64,000 bases of DNA from Saccharothrix sp. HUAS TT1 (GTDB lineage: Bacteria; Actinomycetota; Actinomycetes; Mycobacteriales; Pseudonocardiaceae): the NCBI RefSeq assembly GCF_040744945.1, contig NZ_CP160453.1, positions 3,100,001 through 3,164,000 on the forward strand, given 5' to 3'. The notes below the pieces were generated by a model. It was not told the origin of the DNA and did not search any database. It saw only the letters and a program-made list of their open reading frames with translations. This document shows, one piece after another, positions 9,573 to 24,829 of the stretch. The translations under genes were made by a program, and so were the position numbers. Each line of letters starts with the position of its first letter. Position 1 is the stretch's first letter.

Positions 9573-10388
9573 ATGCCGTTGACCCCCGCGGACGTGCACA
9601 ACGTCGCGTTCAGCAAGCCGCCGATTGGCAAGCGGGGCTACAACGAGGACGAGGTGGACGCGTTCCTCGACCTGGTTGAGGGCGAACTGGCCCGCCTGAT
9701 CGAGGAGAACAACGACCTGCGCCAGCAGGTCGAGCAGCTCGACCAGCAGGTCGAGACCGCGCGTGCCGACCTCGAAGACGCCCGGGCGAAGGTTGCCGCG
9801 GGCGTCGGCCCGAGCCGCGTCGTGGACGAGCCCCGCAGGCTCGCACCGGTGCCGCCCCCCTCGGCGCTGGAGCAGACGTCGCCCGGCGGTGGTGGTGACC
9901 ACCACGTCCAGGCGGCCAAGGTGCTCGGCCTGGCCCAGGAGATGGCCGACCGGCTCACCGGCGAGGCCAAGGCCGAGGCCGACGGGATGCTGTCGGAGGC
10001 CCGGACCAAGTCGGAGCAGCTGCTGTCCGAGGCGCGGGCCAAGGCCGACACGATGGTCAACGAGGCGCGCACGCGTGCCGAGACCATGCTGAACGACGCG
10101 CGGACCCGCGCCGAGACGCTGGAGCGGCAGGCCCGCGAGAAGGCCGGCGCGCTCGACCGCGACGCGCAGCGCAAGCACGCCGAGGTGATGGGCAACATCA
10201 CCCAGGAGAAGAACACGCTCGAGAAGCAGATCGACAAGCTGCAGACCTTCGAGCGCGAGTACCGGACCAGGCTCAAGACGATGCTGGAGTCCTCGCTGCG
10301 CGACCTGCAGGACCGCGGCCCCGCCGCGCCGTCCGACGGTCGCCAGCAGGGCGGGTACTCCTTCGGGGCGCGCGCCGAGGCCGGCTGA
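9573..10388 (+). CDS. wag31: DivIVA-family polar growth protein Wag31
   Basis: Coiled-coil scaffold that marks curved membrane at poles and septum and recruits wall synthesis. The 271 residues begin with the DivIVA N-terminal membrane-binding domain ([33 protein letters not shown]), then two coiled-coil regions separated by a Pro-rich linker around 85-105. The second coil has internal near-repeats ([18 protein letters not shown]). The ATG follows GGTGATCTG. It closes the division block. Confidence 0.97.
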   Translation: MPLTPADVHNVAFSKPPIGKRGYNEDEVDAFLDLVEGELARLIEENNDLRQQVEQLDQQVETARADLEDARAKVAAGVGPSRVVDEPRRLAPVPPPSALEQTSPGGGGDHHVQAAKVLGLAQEMADRLTGEAKAEADGMLSEARTKSEQLLSEARAKADTMVNEARTRAETMLNDARTRAETLERQAREKAGALDRDAQRKHAEVMGNITQEKNTLEKQIDKLQTFEREYRTRLKTMLESSLRDLQDRGPAAPSDGRQQGGYSFGARAEAG

Positions 10389-10415
10389 TCGGCGCGGCTG
10401 ATCTAGTCTGCGCGA

Positions 10416-10925
10416 GTGCTGTACACAGTCCTGCTGTTGGTGCTGGCAGCCCTGGGGTTGCTCGTGCCCGCGCTGACCGGCGACCAGACGTACTGGGCGT
10501 GGTTGTCCGTGGGTGCGAGCGGGGCCGCTGCGGTGGTCCTGGTGCTCGACTGGTGGCTTCGCCGCCGGTCGGGCTCCGGGGCTGCCGGTGCCGCGGCAGG
10601 CGGTCGCCGGTTCGGCGCCGGTGATCGACAGGTCGTGCCGGCGGTGTCGGACGACCCCCCTCCCGACCAGGGCGTCGAGCCCGACGAGGAGGACGCGGAC
10701 GCCGCCGACGCGCTGGTGGTGACCGAGCTCACCGACGAGGTGCGGGTGCTGGACGAACGTCCGCGCTACCACCTCGCCGCGTGCGCGTGGCTCGCCGCGC
10801 GGCCGTCGCTCGGCCTGCCGGTCGACGAGGCCAGGCAGCTGGGCTTCACCCCGTGCGCCGTGTGCCGCCCGGACGCCCACCTCGCGGCCCGCAAGCGCGC
10901 CGCGGACCAGCAGGAGACCGCCTAG
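10416..10925 (+). CDS. Small membrane protein with C-terminal Cys/His metal-binding segment
   Basis: Unrecognised 169-residue protein. Two hydrophobic helices span about 2-20 and 28-46, followed by a Gly/Ala-rich and acidic linker. The C-terminal segment contains YHLAACAWLAARPSLG, then GFTPCAVCRPD. The H-x3-C plus C-x2-C spacing suggests a zinc site, resembling domains annotated as Ada-like metal-binding. GTG 10416 lies 6 nt after a TAGTCT -10 box (10404-10409), so the mRNA is probably leaderless. Function is unknown. Confidence 0.75.
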   Translation: MLYTVLLLVLAALGLLVPALTGDQTYWAWLSVGASGAAAVVLVLDWWLRRRSGSGAAGAAAGGRRFGAGDRQVVPAVSDDPPPDQGVEPDEEDADAADALVVTELTDEVRVLDERPRYHLAACAWLAARPSLGLPVDEARQLGFTPCAVCRPDAHLAARKRAADQQETA

Positions 10926-11000
10926 CCGCTCGCGCGGTCGGCCACCGGGACCCGACGTGGGTGGAACCGCGCAAAGCGGGTTGCGCCGCTCGGCTACCCT

Positions 11001-11214
11001 TGGTGGCAGCAAGGCGATGATCCGGCCATCACCGGTGAGCCTCCGGAAGAACGGGCGCCCCCGGCGGGACGCGCCTCAGTAGAACCGGACGGGTGCGGCC
11101 CGTCACAGCCGTCGAAGAGAGGCCAGTGCCCTCGTGCCCTGGCAAGCGGGGTGGTACCGCGGTGCGCCGTGACCGGCGTGTCGTCCCCGTGAGCCGGTCG
11201 ACGCACGCGAGGAG
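11001..11214 (+). promoter_or_regulatory. T-box leader of ileS (translational type)
   Basis: The leader carries the T-box hallmark TGGTACCGCGG at 11152-11162, whose TGGT pairs with the uncharged tRNA acceptor end. An upstream short stem I region (GCGATGATCCGG, about 11014-11025) contains a candidate ATC isoleucine specifier at 11020-11022. The leader runs into the AGGAG ribosome site at 11210-11214 without a clear intrinsic terminator. This matches the actinobacterial class in which uncharged tRNA-Ile exposes the ribosome site. Motif identification is firm; the specifier assignment is inference. Confidence 0.88.
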
Positions 11215-11221
11215 CAGCACG

Positions 11222-14200
11222 ATGGCCTACCCGAAGGCAGGTGGGGGTTCCGTCCCCTCCCAGCCGTCCTTCCCCGCCCTCGAAGAGGGCGTGCTCGACT
11301 TCTGGAAGTCCGACCGGACGTTCCAGGCGTCGATCGACGCCCGCCCGGCCGGGGACAACGGGTCGAACGAGTTCGTCTTCTACGACGGCCCGCCGTTCGC
11401 CAACGGCCTGCCGCACTACGGCCACCTGCTCACCGGCTACGTCAAGGACGTCGTCCCGCGCTACCGGACCATGCGCGGCGAGCACGTCGAGCGCCGCTTC
11501 GGCTGGGACACCCACGGCCTGCCCGCCGAGGTCGAGGCGGAGAAGCAGCTCGGGTTCTCGTCCAAGAGCGAGATCGAGGCGTTCGGCATCGAGAAGTTCA
11601 ACGAGGCCTGCCGCACGTCGGTGCTCCAGTACACCGGCCAGTGGCGCGACTACGTGACCCGGCAGGCCCGCTGGGTGGACTTCGACAACGACTACAAGAC
11701 CCTCGACCTGGACTACATGGAAAGCGTCATGTGGGCCTTCAAGACCCTGTGGGACAAGGGCCTGGTCTACGAGGGCTTCCGGGTGCTCTGGTACTGCTGG
11801 CGCTGCGAGACGCCGCTGTCCAACACCGAGACCAAGATGGACGACACCTACCGGGACCGGCAGGACCCGGCGGTGACCGTCGGCCTGCGCCTGGAGACCG
11901 GCGAGCTGGCCCTGGTCTGGACGACGACGCCGTGGACGCTGCCGTCCAACCTGGCCGCCGCCGTGCACCCCGACGTGGACTACGTGGCGGTCGAGGCGAA
12001 CGGCGAGCGCTACCTGCTCGCCGAGGCGCGGGTGCCCGCGTACGCCCGCGAGCTGGGTGAGGAGCCGCCGGTCGTCGCCCGGTTCAAGGGCGCCGACCTG
12101 GTCGGGCGGAAGTACGCGCCGCCGTTCGACTTCTTCGTCGGCCGGGAGAACGCGCACCAGGTGCTGGCCGCGGACTACGTCACCACCGAGGACGGCACGG
12201 GCATCGTCCACATCGCCCCCGCCTTCGGCGAGGAGGACAAGGTCGTCACCGACGCGGCGGACATCGAGGTCGTCGTGCCGGTCGACGCGCACGGCCGGTT
12301 CACCGCCGAGGTGCCGCCGTACGAGGGGCAGCAGGTCTTCGATGCCAACAAGGCGATCATCAAGGACCTGAAGGAAGCGGGTCTGCTGCTGCGCCACGAG
12401 ACCTACGACCACCCGTACCCGCACTGCTGGCGGTGCGACAACGCGCTGATCCAGCGCGCGGTGTCGTCGTGGTTCGTCGCGGTCTCGCGGTTCAAGGACC
12501 GCATGGTCGAGCTGAACCAGCAGATCAACTGGGTGCCCGAGCACATCAAGGACGGCCAGTTCGGCAAGTGGCTGGAGAACGCCCGGGACTGGAACATCTC
12601 CCGCAACCGGTTCTGGGGCTCGCCGATCCCGGTGTGGGTGTCGGACGACCCGGCGTACCCGCGGGTGGACGTCTACGGCTCGCTGGACGAGCTGGAGCGC
12701 GACTTCGGCGTGCGCCCGACCGACCTGCACCGGCCCACGATCGACGACCTGACCAGGCCGAACCCGGACGACCCGACCGGGGCGTCGACCATGCGCCGGG
12801 TGCCCGAGGTGCTGGACTGCTGGTTCGAGTCCGGCTCGATGTCGTTCGCCCAGGTGCACTACCCGTTCGAGAACCGCGAGTGGTTCGAGGACCACTACCC
12901 GGGCGACTTCATCGTGGAATACAACGGCCAGACGCGCGGCTGGTTCTACACCATGCACGTGCTGGCCACGGCGCTGTTCGACCGGCCCGCGTTCCGCAAC
13001 TGCGTGGCGCACGGGATCGTGCTGGGCGACGACGGGCAGAAGATGTCCAAGTCGCGCAAGAACTACCCGGACGTCAACGAGGTGTTCGACCGCGACGGCT
13101 CGGACGCCATGCGCTGGTTCCTGATGGCGTCGCCGATCCTGCGCGGCGGCGACCTGGTGGTGACCGAGCGCGGCATCCGCGACGCGGTGCGGCAGGCCGT
13201 GCTGCCGCTGTGGAACTCGTGGTACTTCCTGGCCCTGTACGCCAACGCGGACGGGGTCGAGGGCACTTGGCGGACGTCGTCGGAGCACGTGCTGGACCGG
13301 TACGCGCTGGCGAAGACCCACGACCTGGTGGCCGGGGTGACCGCCCAGCTGGACGTCTACGACATCTCGGGCGCGTGCGCGTCGATCCGGGAGTTCCTGG
13401 AGGTGCTGACCAACTGGTACGTGCGGCGCTCGCGCGACCGGTTCTGGGCGGGCGACCGGGACGCGGTCGACACGCTGCACACCGTGCTGGAGGTCGTCTG
13501 CCGGGTGGCCGCGCCGCTGCTGCCGCTGACCGCCGAGTCGGTGTGGCGGGGGCTGACCGGCGGTCGGTCGGTGCACCTGGCCGACTACCCGTCGGCGGCC
13601 GACCTGCCCGCCGACGACGCCCTGGTGGCCGCGATGGACCAGGTGCGCCAGGTGGCGTCCACGGCGCTGTCGCTGCGCAAGTCGAACAAGCTGCGGGTCC
13701 GGCTGCCGCTGGCCAAGCTGGTCATCGCGGCGGCGGACGTGGCGCAGCTGGAGGCGTTCACCGGCGTGCTGCGGGACGAGGTCAACGTCAAGGAGGTCGA
13801 GCTGACCACGGACGTGGACGCGCACGGCCACTTCCAGCTGGCGGTCAACGCGCGGGCCGCCGGGCCGCGGCTCGGGCCGGACGTGCAGAAGGTCATCAGG
13901 GCCGTGAAGGCCGGTGACTGGGCCGAGGTGGGCGGCAAGGTCGTGGCCGCCGGGATCGAGCTGTTCCCGGAGGAGTACGAGCAGCGGCTGGTCGCCACCG
14001 ACCAGGGCGCGACGGCGGCGCTGCCGAACAGCGGCGGGCTGGTCGTGCTGGACACGGTCGTGACCGAGGAGCTGGCCGCCGAGGGCGTCGCCCGCGACCT
14101 GGTGCGGGTGGTGCAGCAGGCCCGCAAGGACGCCGGGCTCGACGTGTCCGACCGGATCGCGCTGACGCTGCGGCTGCCGGCCGGGGTCGAGGAGGCGGTG

Positions 14201-14329
14201 CGCCGGTTCGAGGCGTTCGTGAAGGCGGAGACGCTGGCCGAGTCGGTCGAGCACGGCGAGGTCGCCGAGGGCTCGGCCGGCGTGGTCGGCGACGGGCAGC
14301 AGGTCCGGGTCGCGGTGGCCAAGGTCTGA
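11222..14329 (+). CDS. ileS: Isoleucyl-tRNA synthetase
   Basis: Class I aminoacyl-tRNA synthetase, 1035 residues, charging tRNA-Ile. The HIGH motif appears as HYGH at residues 65-68 and KMSKS at about 607-611. An editing CP1 domain lies between them ([13 protein letters not shown]), then the anticodon-binding region and a C-terminal domain. The length and motif style match the eukaryote-like IleS2 form found in mycobacteria, a type associated with natural tolerance to mupirocin; the tolerance is inference. ATG 11222 is 7 nt after AGGAG. A strong terminator follows. Confidence 0.97.
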   Translation: MAYPKAGGGSVPSQPSFPALEEGVLDFWKSDRTFQASIDARPAGDNGSNEFVFYDGPPFANGLPHYGHLLTGYVKDVVPRYRTMRGEHVERRFGWDTHGLPAEVEAEKQLGFSSKSEIEAFGIEKFNEACRTSVLQYTGQWRDYVTRQARWVDFDNDYKTLDLDYMESVMWAFKTLWDKGLVYEGFRVLWYCWRCETPLSNTETKMDDTYRDRQDPAVTVGLRLETGELALVWTTTPWTLPSNLAAAVHPDVDYVAVEANGERYLLAEARVPAYARELGEEPPVVARFKGADLVGRKYAPPFDFFVGRENAHQVLAADYVTTEDGTGIVHIAPAFGEEDKVVTDAADIEVVVPVDAHGRFTAEVPPYEGQQVFDANKAIIKDLKEAGLLLRHETYDHPYPHCWRCDNALIQRAVSSWFVAVSRFKDRMVELNQQINWVPEHIKDGQFGKWLENARDWNISRNRFWGSPIPVWVSDDPAYPRVDVYGSLDELERDFGVRPTDLHRPTIDDLTRPNPDDPTGASTMRRVPEVLDCWFESGSMSFAQVHYPFENREWFEDHYPGDFIVEYNGQTRGWFYTMHVLATALFDRPAFRNCVAHGIVLGDDGQKMSKSRKNYPDVNEVFDRDGSDAMRWFLMASPILRGGDLVVTERGIRDAVRQAVLPLWNSWYFLALYANADGVEGTWRTSSEHVLDRYALAKTHDLVAGVTAQLDVYDISGACASIREFLEVLTNWYVRRSRDRFWAGDRDAVDTLHTVLEVVCRVAAPLLPLTAESVWRGLTGGRSVHLADYPSAADLPADDALVAAMDQVRQVASTALSLRKSNKLRVRLPLAKLVIAAADVAQLEAFTGVLRDEVNVKEVELTTDVDAHGHFQLAVNARAAGPRLGPDVQKVIRAVKAGDWAEVGGKVVAAGIELFPEEYEQRLVATDQGATAALPNSGGLVVLDTVVTEELAAEGVARDLVRVVQQARKDAGLDVSDRIALTLRLPAGVEEAVRRFEAFVKAETLAESVEHGEVAEGSAGVVGDGQQVRVAVAKV

Positions 14330-14339
14330 GGCGGACCCC

Positions 14340-14374
14340 GGAGGGGGTGGCGGGTTCGGCCCGCCACCCCCTCC
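14340..14374. terminator. Strong terminator hairpin between ileS and a secreted protease gene
   Basis: A perfect 15-bp stem, GGAGGGGGTGGCGGG (14340-14354) with its complement at 14360-14374, closes on the loop TTCGG. It lies 10 nt after the ileS stop and 8 nt from the stop of the convergent gene, so it probably serves both strands. It has no T-run. Confidence 0.85.
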
Positions 14375-14381
14375 GACCCGG

Positions 14382-14945
14382 TCAGCCGACCGTGGCGGGA
14401 AGCTGCTCGTAGATCGTCTTCCACTCGTAGGCGCCCGCGAACCCGTTGGCCCACAGGCTGTTGACCCGGCTCGCCTCGGCGGAGTTCGGGTAGGCGTTGG
14501 TGCAGGACGTGCCGGGGCCGCCGCCGGACATCAGCTCCGAGCAGGGGCCGGAGTAGTGGTCGGGCAGGCCGAGCGCGTGGCCGGTCTCGTGCGCGGTGAT
14601 GCGGGTGACGTAGTACTGTCGCGCCTGGGTGTGGTCGATGAAGATCGTGCCGCTGCCGTGGCCGTTGGTGCTCGCCCACGAGCCGCGCGGGTCGTTGCCC
14701 TCGCGGTACCGCAGGGTGGCCGCGGCGGCGTTCTCGACCAGCTTGACGTTGGTCACCCGGGAGTTCCAGTTGGCGGCGCCCTGGCGGATGGCGCTGCGGT
14801 AGGTGGGGGCGCTGGAGGTGTCGTAGTAGACGGTGGCCGCCGCCGCGGTGGGCGGCGACGCCTGTTCGGCCGACGCCTGGCCGCTGAGCGGGACCACGAC
14901 CGCCGCGGCGGCGACGGCTAACGAGAGAAGTGCTTTCCTCAACAC
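14382..14945 (-). CDS. Snapalysin-like secreted M7 zinc metalloprotease
   Basis: Small extracellular neutral protease of the snapalysin family, known mainly from streptomycetes. The 187-residue precursor has a signal peptide (about 1-26, [19 protein letters not shown] then QASA). The mature domain has the metzincin motif [11 protein letters not shown], whose third ligand is Asp as in family M7, and two Cys pairs ([16 protein letters not shown]). GTG at 14943-14945 is chosen because it begins the signal peptide 5 nt after an AGGAG; a longer frame to 15026 lacks that support. Confidence 0.93.
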   Translation of the reverse strand: MLRKALLSLAVAAAAVVVPLSGQASAEQASPPTAAAATVYYDTSSAPTYRSAIRQGAANWNSRVTNVKLVENAAAATLRYREGNDPRGSWASTNGHGSGTIFIDHTQARQYYVTRITAHETGHALGLPDHYSGPCSELMSGGGPGTSCTNAYPNSAEASRVNSLWANGFAGAYEWKTIYEQLPATVG

Positions 14946-15141
14946 GATGGACTCCTCGCACACAGGGGACTTGCAGGGGAAGCCGCGAGGCTCGTGTTCA
15001 ACGTAGGGAGCGCTCCCGCAAACCATCGCCGGTCATTCGGTTGATTCGGCCAGTAATTCACCTACCGCCTTGGCCTAGAGCCGCTTCCGCAGCGTGACCA
15101 GCGCGCCCGGGTTGGGTGGCGATGCCGGGATTGTCCGGACG

Positions 15142-15807
15142 TCAGCGCACGTCGTCCTGTTCGAGGCGGGCCTTGAGCTGGTTCAGGCACCGGCCGCGGG
15201 TCGGTCCGATGGAACCGCGCGGCATCGAGAGGGCTTCGGCCACGGCGCGGTACTCGGCCCGGCCCGCCAGCACGGTCAGCCGCAGCAGTTCCTGGCAGCG
15301 GCGCGGCATGGCGCCGAACGCGTGCCAGAGCCTGCGGTCGCGGTCGTCGCGCAACGCCTCGGGCTCCGGGAGCCAGCGGTCGTCCGGCACGTCCACGGCC
15401 GAGTCGGTGGACAGCGAGGGCCGGCCGTCGCGGTCGCGCCACGCCCGCTGCGCCTCGCGGCGGGTGGTCACGATCAGCCAGCCGGCCACCGCCCGCGGCT
15501 CGACCAGCCGGTCCAGGTTGCGCAGCAGGTTGAGCCAGACGGTCTGCACCACGTCCTCGGCGGTGGCCTGGTCCAGGCCGTTGCCCCTGGCCACGTGCCA
15601 GACCAGCGGGGTCAGCTCGGCGACCAGCGAGGCCAGCGCGGCCCGCGAGCCCTCCCGCGCGGCCACGACCAGGGCGGCCTGCCGCTCGTGGGTGGTTCGC
15701 GACGCGGTCGCCGCCGCGCCGGGTTCGTCGGCCTCCGGGTCCTCCGGGACGGCCTCGACCGGTTCCGCGCGCGGGTGGTCCAGCCGAGGGTCCTGCTCGT
15801 CGGTCAT
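15142..15807 (-). CDS. ECF-type RNA polymerase sigma factor
   Basis: A 221-residue sigma-70 family protein. An acidic N-terminal extension (about 1-45) precedes region 2 (ATAEDVVQTVWLNLLRN and GWLIVTTRREAQRAWR). Region 4 follows with CQELLRLTVLAGRAEYRAVAEALSMPRGSIGPTRGRCLNQLK, a helix-turn-helix for -35 recognition. No anti-sigma gene is adjacent. ATG 15807 starts MTDEQDPRL; an upstream in-frame ATG at 15873 is possible. Targets unknown; the secreted protease downstream is one candidate by proximity only. Confidence 0.88.
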   Translation of the reverse strand: MTDEQDPRLDHPRAEPVEAVPEDPEADEPGAAATASRTTHERQAALVVAAREGSRAALASLVAELTPLVWHVARGNGLDQATAEDVVQTVWLNLLRNLDRLVEPRAVAGWLIVTTRREAQRAWRDRDGRPSLSTDSAVDVPDDRWLPEPEALRDDRDRRLWHAFGAMPRRCQELLRLTVLAGRAEYRAVAEALSMPRGSIGPTRGRCLNQLKARLEQDDVR

Positions 15808-15937
15808 GACGTCCCCTTCCCGGCCTCCGCCCGTGTCGAGCAGCCAAGCACGTCCCGGCCCGGGGGTGGTCACCGGCCGGCCCGCCGCGCGCCCCCGCGT
15901 CGAGCGTCCTCCTCCCGGCCCGGTGGCGGGAGGTCGG

Positions 15938-16411
15938 TCAGGCGGGTCGCCGGGCCGCTCCCCGGGTCGCCCTCCGGACCGCCGAGCGCAGCAGCCGGAC
16001 CCACGCCGACCACCTGGCCGGCCGCGCGGGCGGGTGCCCGGCCGCGCGGGCCGCGTTGTCGAGCAGGTCCTCGACGAGCGCGTCGTGCAACCACCGGACG
16101 GCCAGCGGCCACCACAGCCGCATCAGGCCGCGCGGCCGGCCGGTCAGGGTGTGCCGCAGCCCGCCCGGCACCGCTTCGAAGGCGTGCGCGCCGACCAGGC
16201 CGAGGCTCGGCGCGAAGGTGAACTCCACGCGTCGGCCGGGCTCGTGCCCGGTGCAGCGGTAGCGGACGAACCCGTGCCCGCCGTCCGCCCCGGCGCCCAG
16301 CGGCCGGTCCAGCACCAGCGCCGGCCACCGGTCCGAGGGCCACAGCTCCACCACCCGGTCGACCAGGTCCGCGCTGTCGGGGATCAGCCGGGTGTGCACG
16401 TTCCGGATCAT
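15938..16411 (-). CDS. SRPBCC-fold (polyketide cyclase/START-like) protein
   Basis: A 157-residue protein starting IRNVHTRLIPDSADLVDRV, with the pattern of the SRPBCC ligand-binding fold: ELWPSDRWPALVLDRPL early, FTFAPSLGLVGAHAFE in the middle and a C-terminal helix LMRLWWPLAVRWLHDALVED. Such proteins bind small hydrophobic ligands; the ligand here is unknown. It is transcribed away from a TetR gene across 57 bp that hold an 18-bp operator, so the regulator probably controls it. Confidence 0.8.
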   Translation of the reverse strand: MIRNVHTRLIPDSADLVDRVVELWPSDRWPALVLDRPLGAGADGGHGFVRYRCTGHEPGRRVEFTFAPSLGLVGAHAFEAVPGGLRHTLTGRPRGLMRLWWPLAVRWLHDALVEDLLDNAARAAGHPPARPARWSAWVRLLRSAVRRATRGAARRPA

Positions 16412-16446
16412 CAGTCCTCCTCCGTGCGGAACCGTGCGGTCCGTGA

Positions 16447-16464
16447 CCATACGGTAGCGTATGG
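16447..16464. promoter_or_regulatory. Predicted TetR operator
   Basis: CCATACGGTAGCGTATGG is a palindrome with 7-bp perfect arms and a GTAG centre. It sits in the 57-bp gap between the divergent SRPBCC gene (start 16411) and the TetR gene (ATG 16469), only 4 nt before the latter. Placement and symmetry fit autoregulation and control of the divergent gene. Confidence 0.75.
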
Positions 16465-16468
16465 ACGC

Positions 16469-17009
16469 ATGGCACGGCGGACGCGCGACGACTGGACCGG
16501 GGTGGCCCTGCTGGCGCTGGCCGAGGGCGGGGTGGCCGCCGTCGCGGTCGAACCGCTCGCGACCAGGCTCGGCGCGACCAAGGGCAGCGCCTACTGGCAC
16601 TTCCCCAACCGGGAAGCCCTGCTCAGGGCAACCCTCGAACGCTGGGAGCGGGAGCGCACCGAGGCCGTGATCGAGCTGGTGGAGTCGGCGGCCGAGCCAC
16701 TGGCGAAGCTGCGGCTGCTGTTCGCCACCGTGCTGGAGGGGGTCGGGGACAGCGCGGTCGAGCTGGCCCTGCTCGCGGCCGGGAGCGACCCGGTGGTCGC
16801 GCCGGTGCTCGACCGCGTCACCGGCCGCCGCATCGGCTACCTGGAGGAGCTGTTCGGCGAACTCGGCTTCGCCGCCGACGCGGCCCACCAGCGGGCCGTG
16901 CTGGCGTACTCGGTGTACCTGGGGCAGGCGCAGCTGCTGTCGTCCACCCCGCACGTGGTCAAGGCGCGGCGCGCCCTGCTGGAGGAGACGCTGGCCGTGG
17001 TGATGTCCC

Positions 17010-17017
<8 letters not shown>
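16469..17017 (+). CDS. TetR family transcriptional regulator
   Basis: A 182-residue repressor-type protein. The N-terminal helix-turn-helix reads VEPLATRLGATKGSAYWHFPNREALLRATL (about 27-58), typical of TetR. The C-terminal ligand domain contains LLAAGSDPVVAPVLDRVTGRR. ATG 16469 is chosen since it directly follows the operator and begins RRTRDDWTG. It is divergent from the SRPBCC gene and overlaps the downstream DUF167 gene by 8 bp. The effector is unknown. Confidence 0.9.
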
Positions 17018-22097
<5,080 letters not shown>

Positions 22098-22101
<4 letters not shown>

Positions 22102-23030
22102 GCGGTTATCGAACCCTCCCGGTCCCGGACGGCCTGGACGGGATGCGGGTCGACGCGGGCCTGGCCAAGCTCCTCGGCCTGTCCCGCACGGTGGTCGCCG
22201 CGCTGACCGAGTCGGGTGACGTCGTGCTCGACGGGCAGCCCGCGGGCAAGTCGGACCGGCTGGTCGCGGGCGCCGTGCTGGAGGTCACCCTCCCCGAGCC
22301 CGAGCGCCCGGTCCAGGTGCAGGCCGTGCCCGTGGAGGGCCTGGTGGTCCTGCACGAGGACGACGACATCATCGTGGTGGACAAGCCGGTCGGCGTGGCC
22401 GTGCACCCCAGCCCCGGCTGGACCGGTCCGACCGTGGTCGGCGGCCTCGCGGCGGCGGGCATCCGGATCGCCACGTCGGGCGCGGCCGAGCGCCAGGGCG
22501 TCGTGCACCGGCTGGACGTCGGCACCACCGGCGTGATGGTGGTGGCCAAGAGCGAGGGCGCCTACTCGGCGTTGAAGCACGCGTTCAAGGAGCGCACGGT
22601 CGACAAGCTCTACCACGCGCTCGTGCAGGGCCACCCGGACCCGATCAAGGGCACCATCGACGCCCCGATCGACCGGCACCCCAAGCACGACTACAAGTTC
22701 GCCGTGATGGCCAACGGCAAGCCGAGCATCACGCACTACGAGGTGGTGGAGGCGTTCCGGGCCGCGTCGCTGCTCGACGTGCACCTGGAGACCGGCCGCA
22801 CCCACCAGATCCGGGTGCACTTCTCCGCGCTGCGGCACCCGTGCGTCGGCGACCTGACCTACGGCGCCGACCCGGTGCTGGCCAAGCGCCTCGGCGTGAC
22901 CCGGCAGTGGCTGCACGCCCGGACGCTGGGCTTCCACCACCCGGCCGACGGCCAGTGGGTGTCGTTCACCAGCGAGTACCCCGCCGACCTGGCGGACGCC
23001 CTGGAGTCGTTGCGCGCAGAGGGTTACTGA
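22098..23030 (+). CDS. rluD: RluA-family pseudouridine synthase (RluD-like)
   Basis: A 310-residue RNA pseudouridine synthase with an N-terminal S4 domain ([18 protein letters not shown]) and the catalytic domain. It carries the signature [18 protein letters not shown] containing the catalytic Asp, and [19 protein letters not shown]. The family modifies 23S rRNA; the exact uridines are inferred from RluD. ATG overlaps the lspA stop (ATGA), the conserved lspA-rluD pairing. A hairpin follows. Confidence 0.93.
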
Positions 23031-23032
23031 CC

Positions 23033-23061
23033 GCCCGAGGCGCAAGACTTTCGCCTCGGGC
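23033..23061. terminator. Terminator hairpin after rluD
   Basis: GCCCGAGGCG (23033-23042) pairs perfectly with CGCCTCGGGC (23052-23061) around the loop CAAGACTTT, beginning 2 nt after the rluD stop. It has the position and stem strength expected of an intrinsic-like terminator in this GC range. Confidence 0.8.
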
Positions 23062-23137
23062 GTGATGTGGGCCATATCCCTTTCCCCGGTCCGTCCGGCT
23101 TGCGAAGCTCTGTCGGACGAGCCTGGGGGATGGCGAC

Positions 23138-24346
23138 ATGGACAACAGGTCCCGACTGGTGGCGCTCCTCGGCGCCCTGTGCCTGCTCGGACCGCTCTCG
23201 ATCGACACGTACCTGCCCGCGTTCCCCGGCATCGCCCGGGACTTCGGCTCGACCGAGTCGCAGATCCAGCTGTCGCTGACCACGTTCATCATCGGCCTGT
23301 CGGTCGGCCAGCTGCTGGTCGGCCCGCTGTCCGACTCGTGGGGCAGGCGCCGGCCGCTGCTGGTCGGCATCGGCTGCTACGTCGTGATGTCGGTCTTCTG
23401 CGCGGTCGCGCCCAGCGCGTTGGCGCTCTCCGGGCTGCGGCTGCTGCAGGGGATCGGCGTGGCGGCCGGGTTCGTGGTGGCGATGGCGGTGGCGCGCGAC
23501 CGGTTCGAGGGCCTGGCGATGGCGCGGTTCATGTCGATGATGATGCTGGTCAACAGCCTGGGCCCGGTGGTGGCGCCGGTGCTGGGCGGCCAGCTGCTGC
23601 GGTTCACCAGCTGGCGCGGCACGTTCGTCGTGCTCGCCGTGATCGGGCTGGTCCTGCTGGTGACCCTGGCCGTCGGCCTGCCGGAGACGCTGCCGCGCGA
23701 CAAGCGGCGGCCGGCGAACCTGCTGCTCACGCTGAAGGTGTTCGGCGGGTTGCTGGCCGACCGCAAGTTCCTCGGCTACGCCCTGGCGTCGGCGCTGGCC
23801 CTCGGCTCGCTGTTCGGCTACGTCGCCGGGGCGTCGTTCGTGCTGCAGGGGGTGTACGGGCTGACGCCGCAGCAGTTCAGCCTGGTGTTCGGGGCGAACT
23901 CGGTGGCGATCGTGCTGGCCGGCCTGCTCAACACCAGGCTGACCGGCCGGATCATGCCCCGGTCGCTGCTCAAGGCCGGGCTGGCGGGTGCGGCGGTCGG
24001 CGGGTTCGGGCTGCTGGCCGGCGGGCTGGTGGGTGGTGGGCTGGCGACGTTCCTGCCGCCGCTGTTCGTGCTCACGATGAGCGTCGGCCTGCTCATGCCG
24101 AACGCCGGCGCGCTGGCGATGGCCCGCCACCCGGAGGCGGCGGGCAGCGCGTCGGCCGTGCTGGGCGTGACGACGTTCCTGGTGGGCGGCCTGATGGCGC
24201 CGCTGGTCGGCGCGGGCGGGTCGGCGAGCGTGCTGCCGATGGTGACCGTGATGGCGGGCGCGACGACCCTGGCGGTGCTGCTGTTCGCCACGATGACCAG
24301 GGGCGACGTGGGGATCACCCGGGAAACCGAGTCCGCGCCTGCCTGA
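23138..24346 (+). CDS. Bcr/CflA family multidrug efflux MFS transporter
   Basis: A 402-residue twelve-helix major facilitator. It has the Bcr/CflA N-terminus LGALCLLGPLSIDTYLPAFP, the motif A region GQLLVGPLSDSWGRRRPLL, and motif C-like MMLVNSLGPVVAPVLGGQLL, typical of drug/H+ antiporters. Substrates cannot be read from sequence. It stands alone, followed by decayed genes on the other strand. ATG 23138 is preceded by GGGGGATGGCGAC. Confidence 0.9.
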   Translation: MDNRSRLVALLGALCLLGPLSIDTYLPAFPGIARDFGSTESQIQLSLTTFIIGLSVGQLLVGPLSDSWGRRRPLLVGIGCYVVMSVFCAVAPSALALSGLRLLQGIGVAAGFVVAMAVARDRFEGLAMARFMSMMMLVNSLGPVVAPVLGGQLLRFTSWRGTFVVLAVIGLVLLVTLAVGLPETLPRDKRRPANLLLTLKVFGGLLADRKFLGYALASALALGSLFGYVAGASFVLQGVYGLTPQQFSLVFGANSVAIVLAGLLNTRLTGRIMPRSLLKAGLAGAAVGGFGLLAGGLVGGGLATFLPPLFVLTMSVGLLMPNAGALAMARHPEAAGSASAVLGVTTFLVGGLMAPLVGAGGSASVLPMVTVMAGATTLAVLLFATMTRGDVGITRETESAPA

Positions 24347-24419
24347 GCCCCGGCGGCCGTGATCCGGTAGGCCCGCGACCCCGGTCGGCTCCGGAGCGTG
24401 ACGAGCGGGTGGAGGTTGT

Positions 24420-24815
24420 CGTCGGTGAGGTCGGCGTGGTCCGTGGACACCGACAGCCCGTGCCACCGCGCGTCCGACTCGGCGCGGGTCCGCTCCACCC
24501 GCCCGGCGAACCGGACCGCGTCGCTGCCCGGCAGCAGGCGGACCGGCGGCTCGTCCATCCCGGCCACCCGGAGCACGACGTCCGCGACCTTCGCCGGGTC
24601 GCTCGCCGCCCGGGCCATCAGCGTGGTCCGCAGCGCGTTCACCGCGCCGACCGTCTGCTCGTAGGCCGGCGAGACCGGGTGCACGGTCATGGACGAGCCC
24701 GCCCAGTCGGTCCGCATCCCGCCCGGCCCCAGCACGGTCACCCGGACGCCGTGCCGCTCGATCAGGTCGGCCGGCTGCTCGGGCCTGCGAGCGGTGGCGA
24801 CCAGGGAGTGCCCGG
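24420..24815 (-). pseudogene. Decayed short-chain dehydrogenase fragment with internal deletion
   Basis: Read on the minus strand, residues GHSLVATARRPEQPADLIERHG match the cofactor-side N-terminal part of an SDR. The next residues VRVTVLGPGGMRTDWAGSSM belong about 130 positions further on in intact SDRs. The C-terminal part (DEPPVRLLPGSDAVRF, LSVSTDHADLT) then follows. The Rossmann start, the Ser-Tyr-Lys active site and a proper start codon are missing, and the frame runs on without a normal stop. The join lies near 24747. The SDR family is established; the deletion is inferred from family order. Confidence 0.7.
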
Positions 24816-24829
24816 CGGTCGGCATCGCG

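Noticed and set aside
10994..14254. Very long antisense frame opposite ileS (and similar ones at 25084-31116 and 17288-21568)
   Set aside because: These are high-GC shadow frames: low-complexity Arg/His/Gly-rich translations with no domain pattern, opposite clear conserved genes. Only the parts matching the HTH protein (25084-26019) and M28 peptidase (17288-18250) are real.
15808..15937. Small gene between the sigma factor and SRPBCC genes
   Set aside because: No frame with a plausible start, ribosome site and non-repetitive product is visible in this 130-bp gap.
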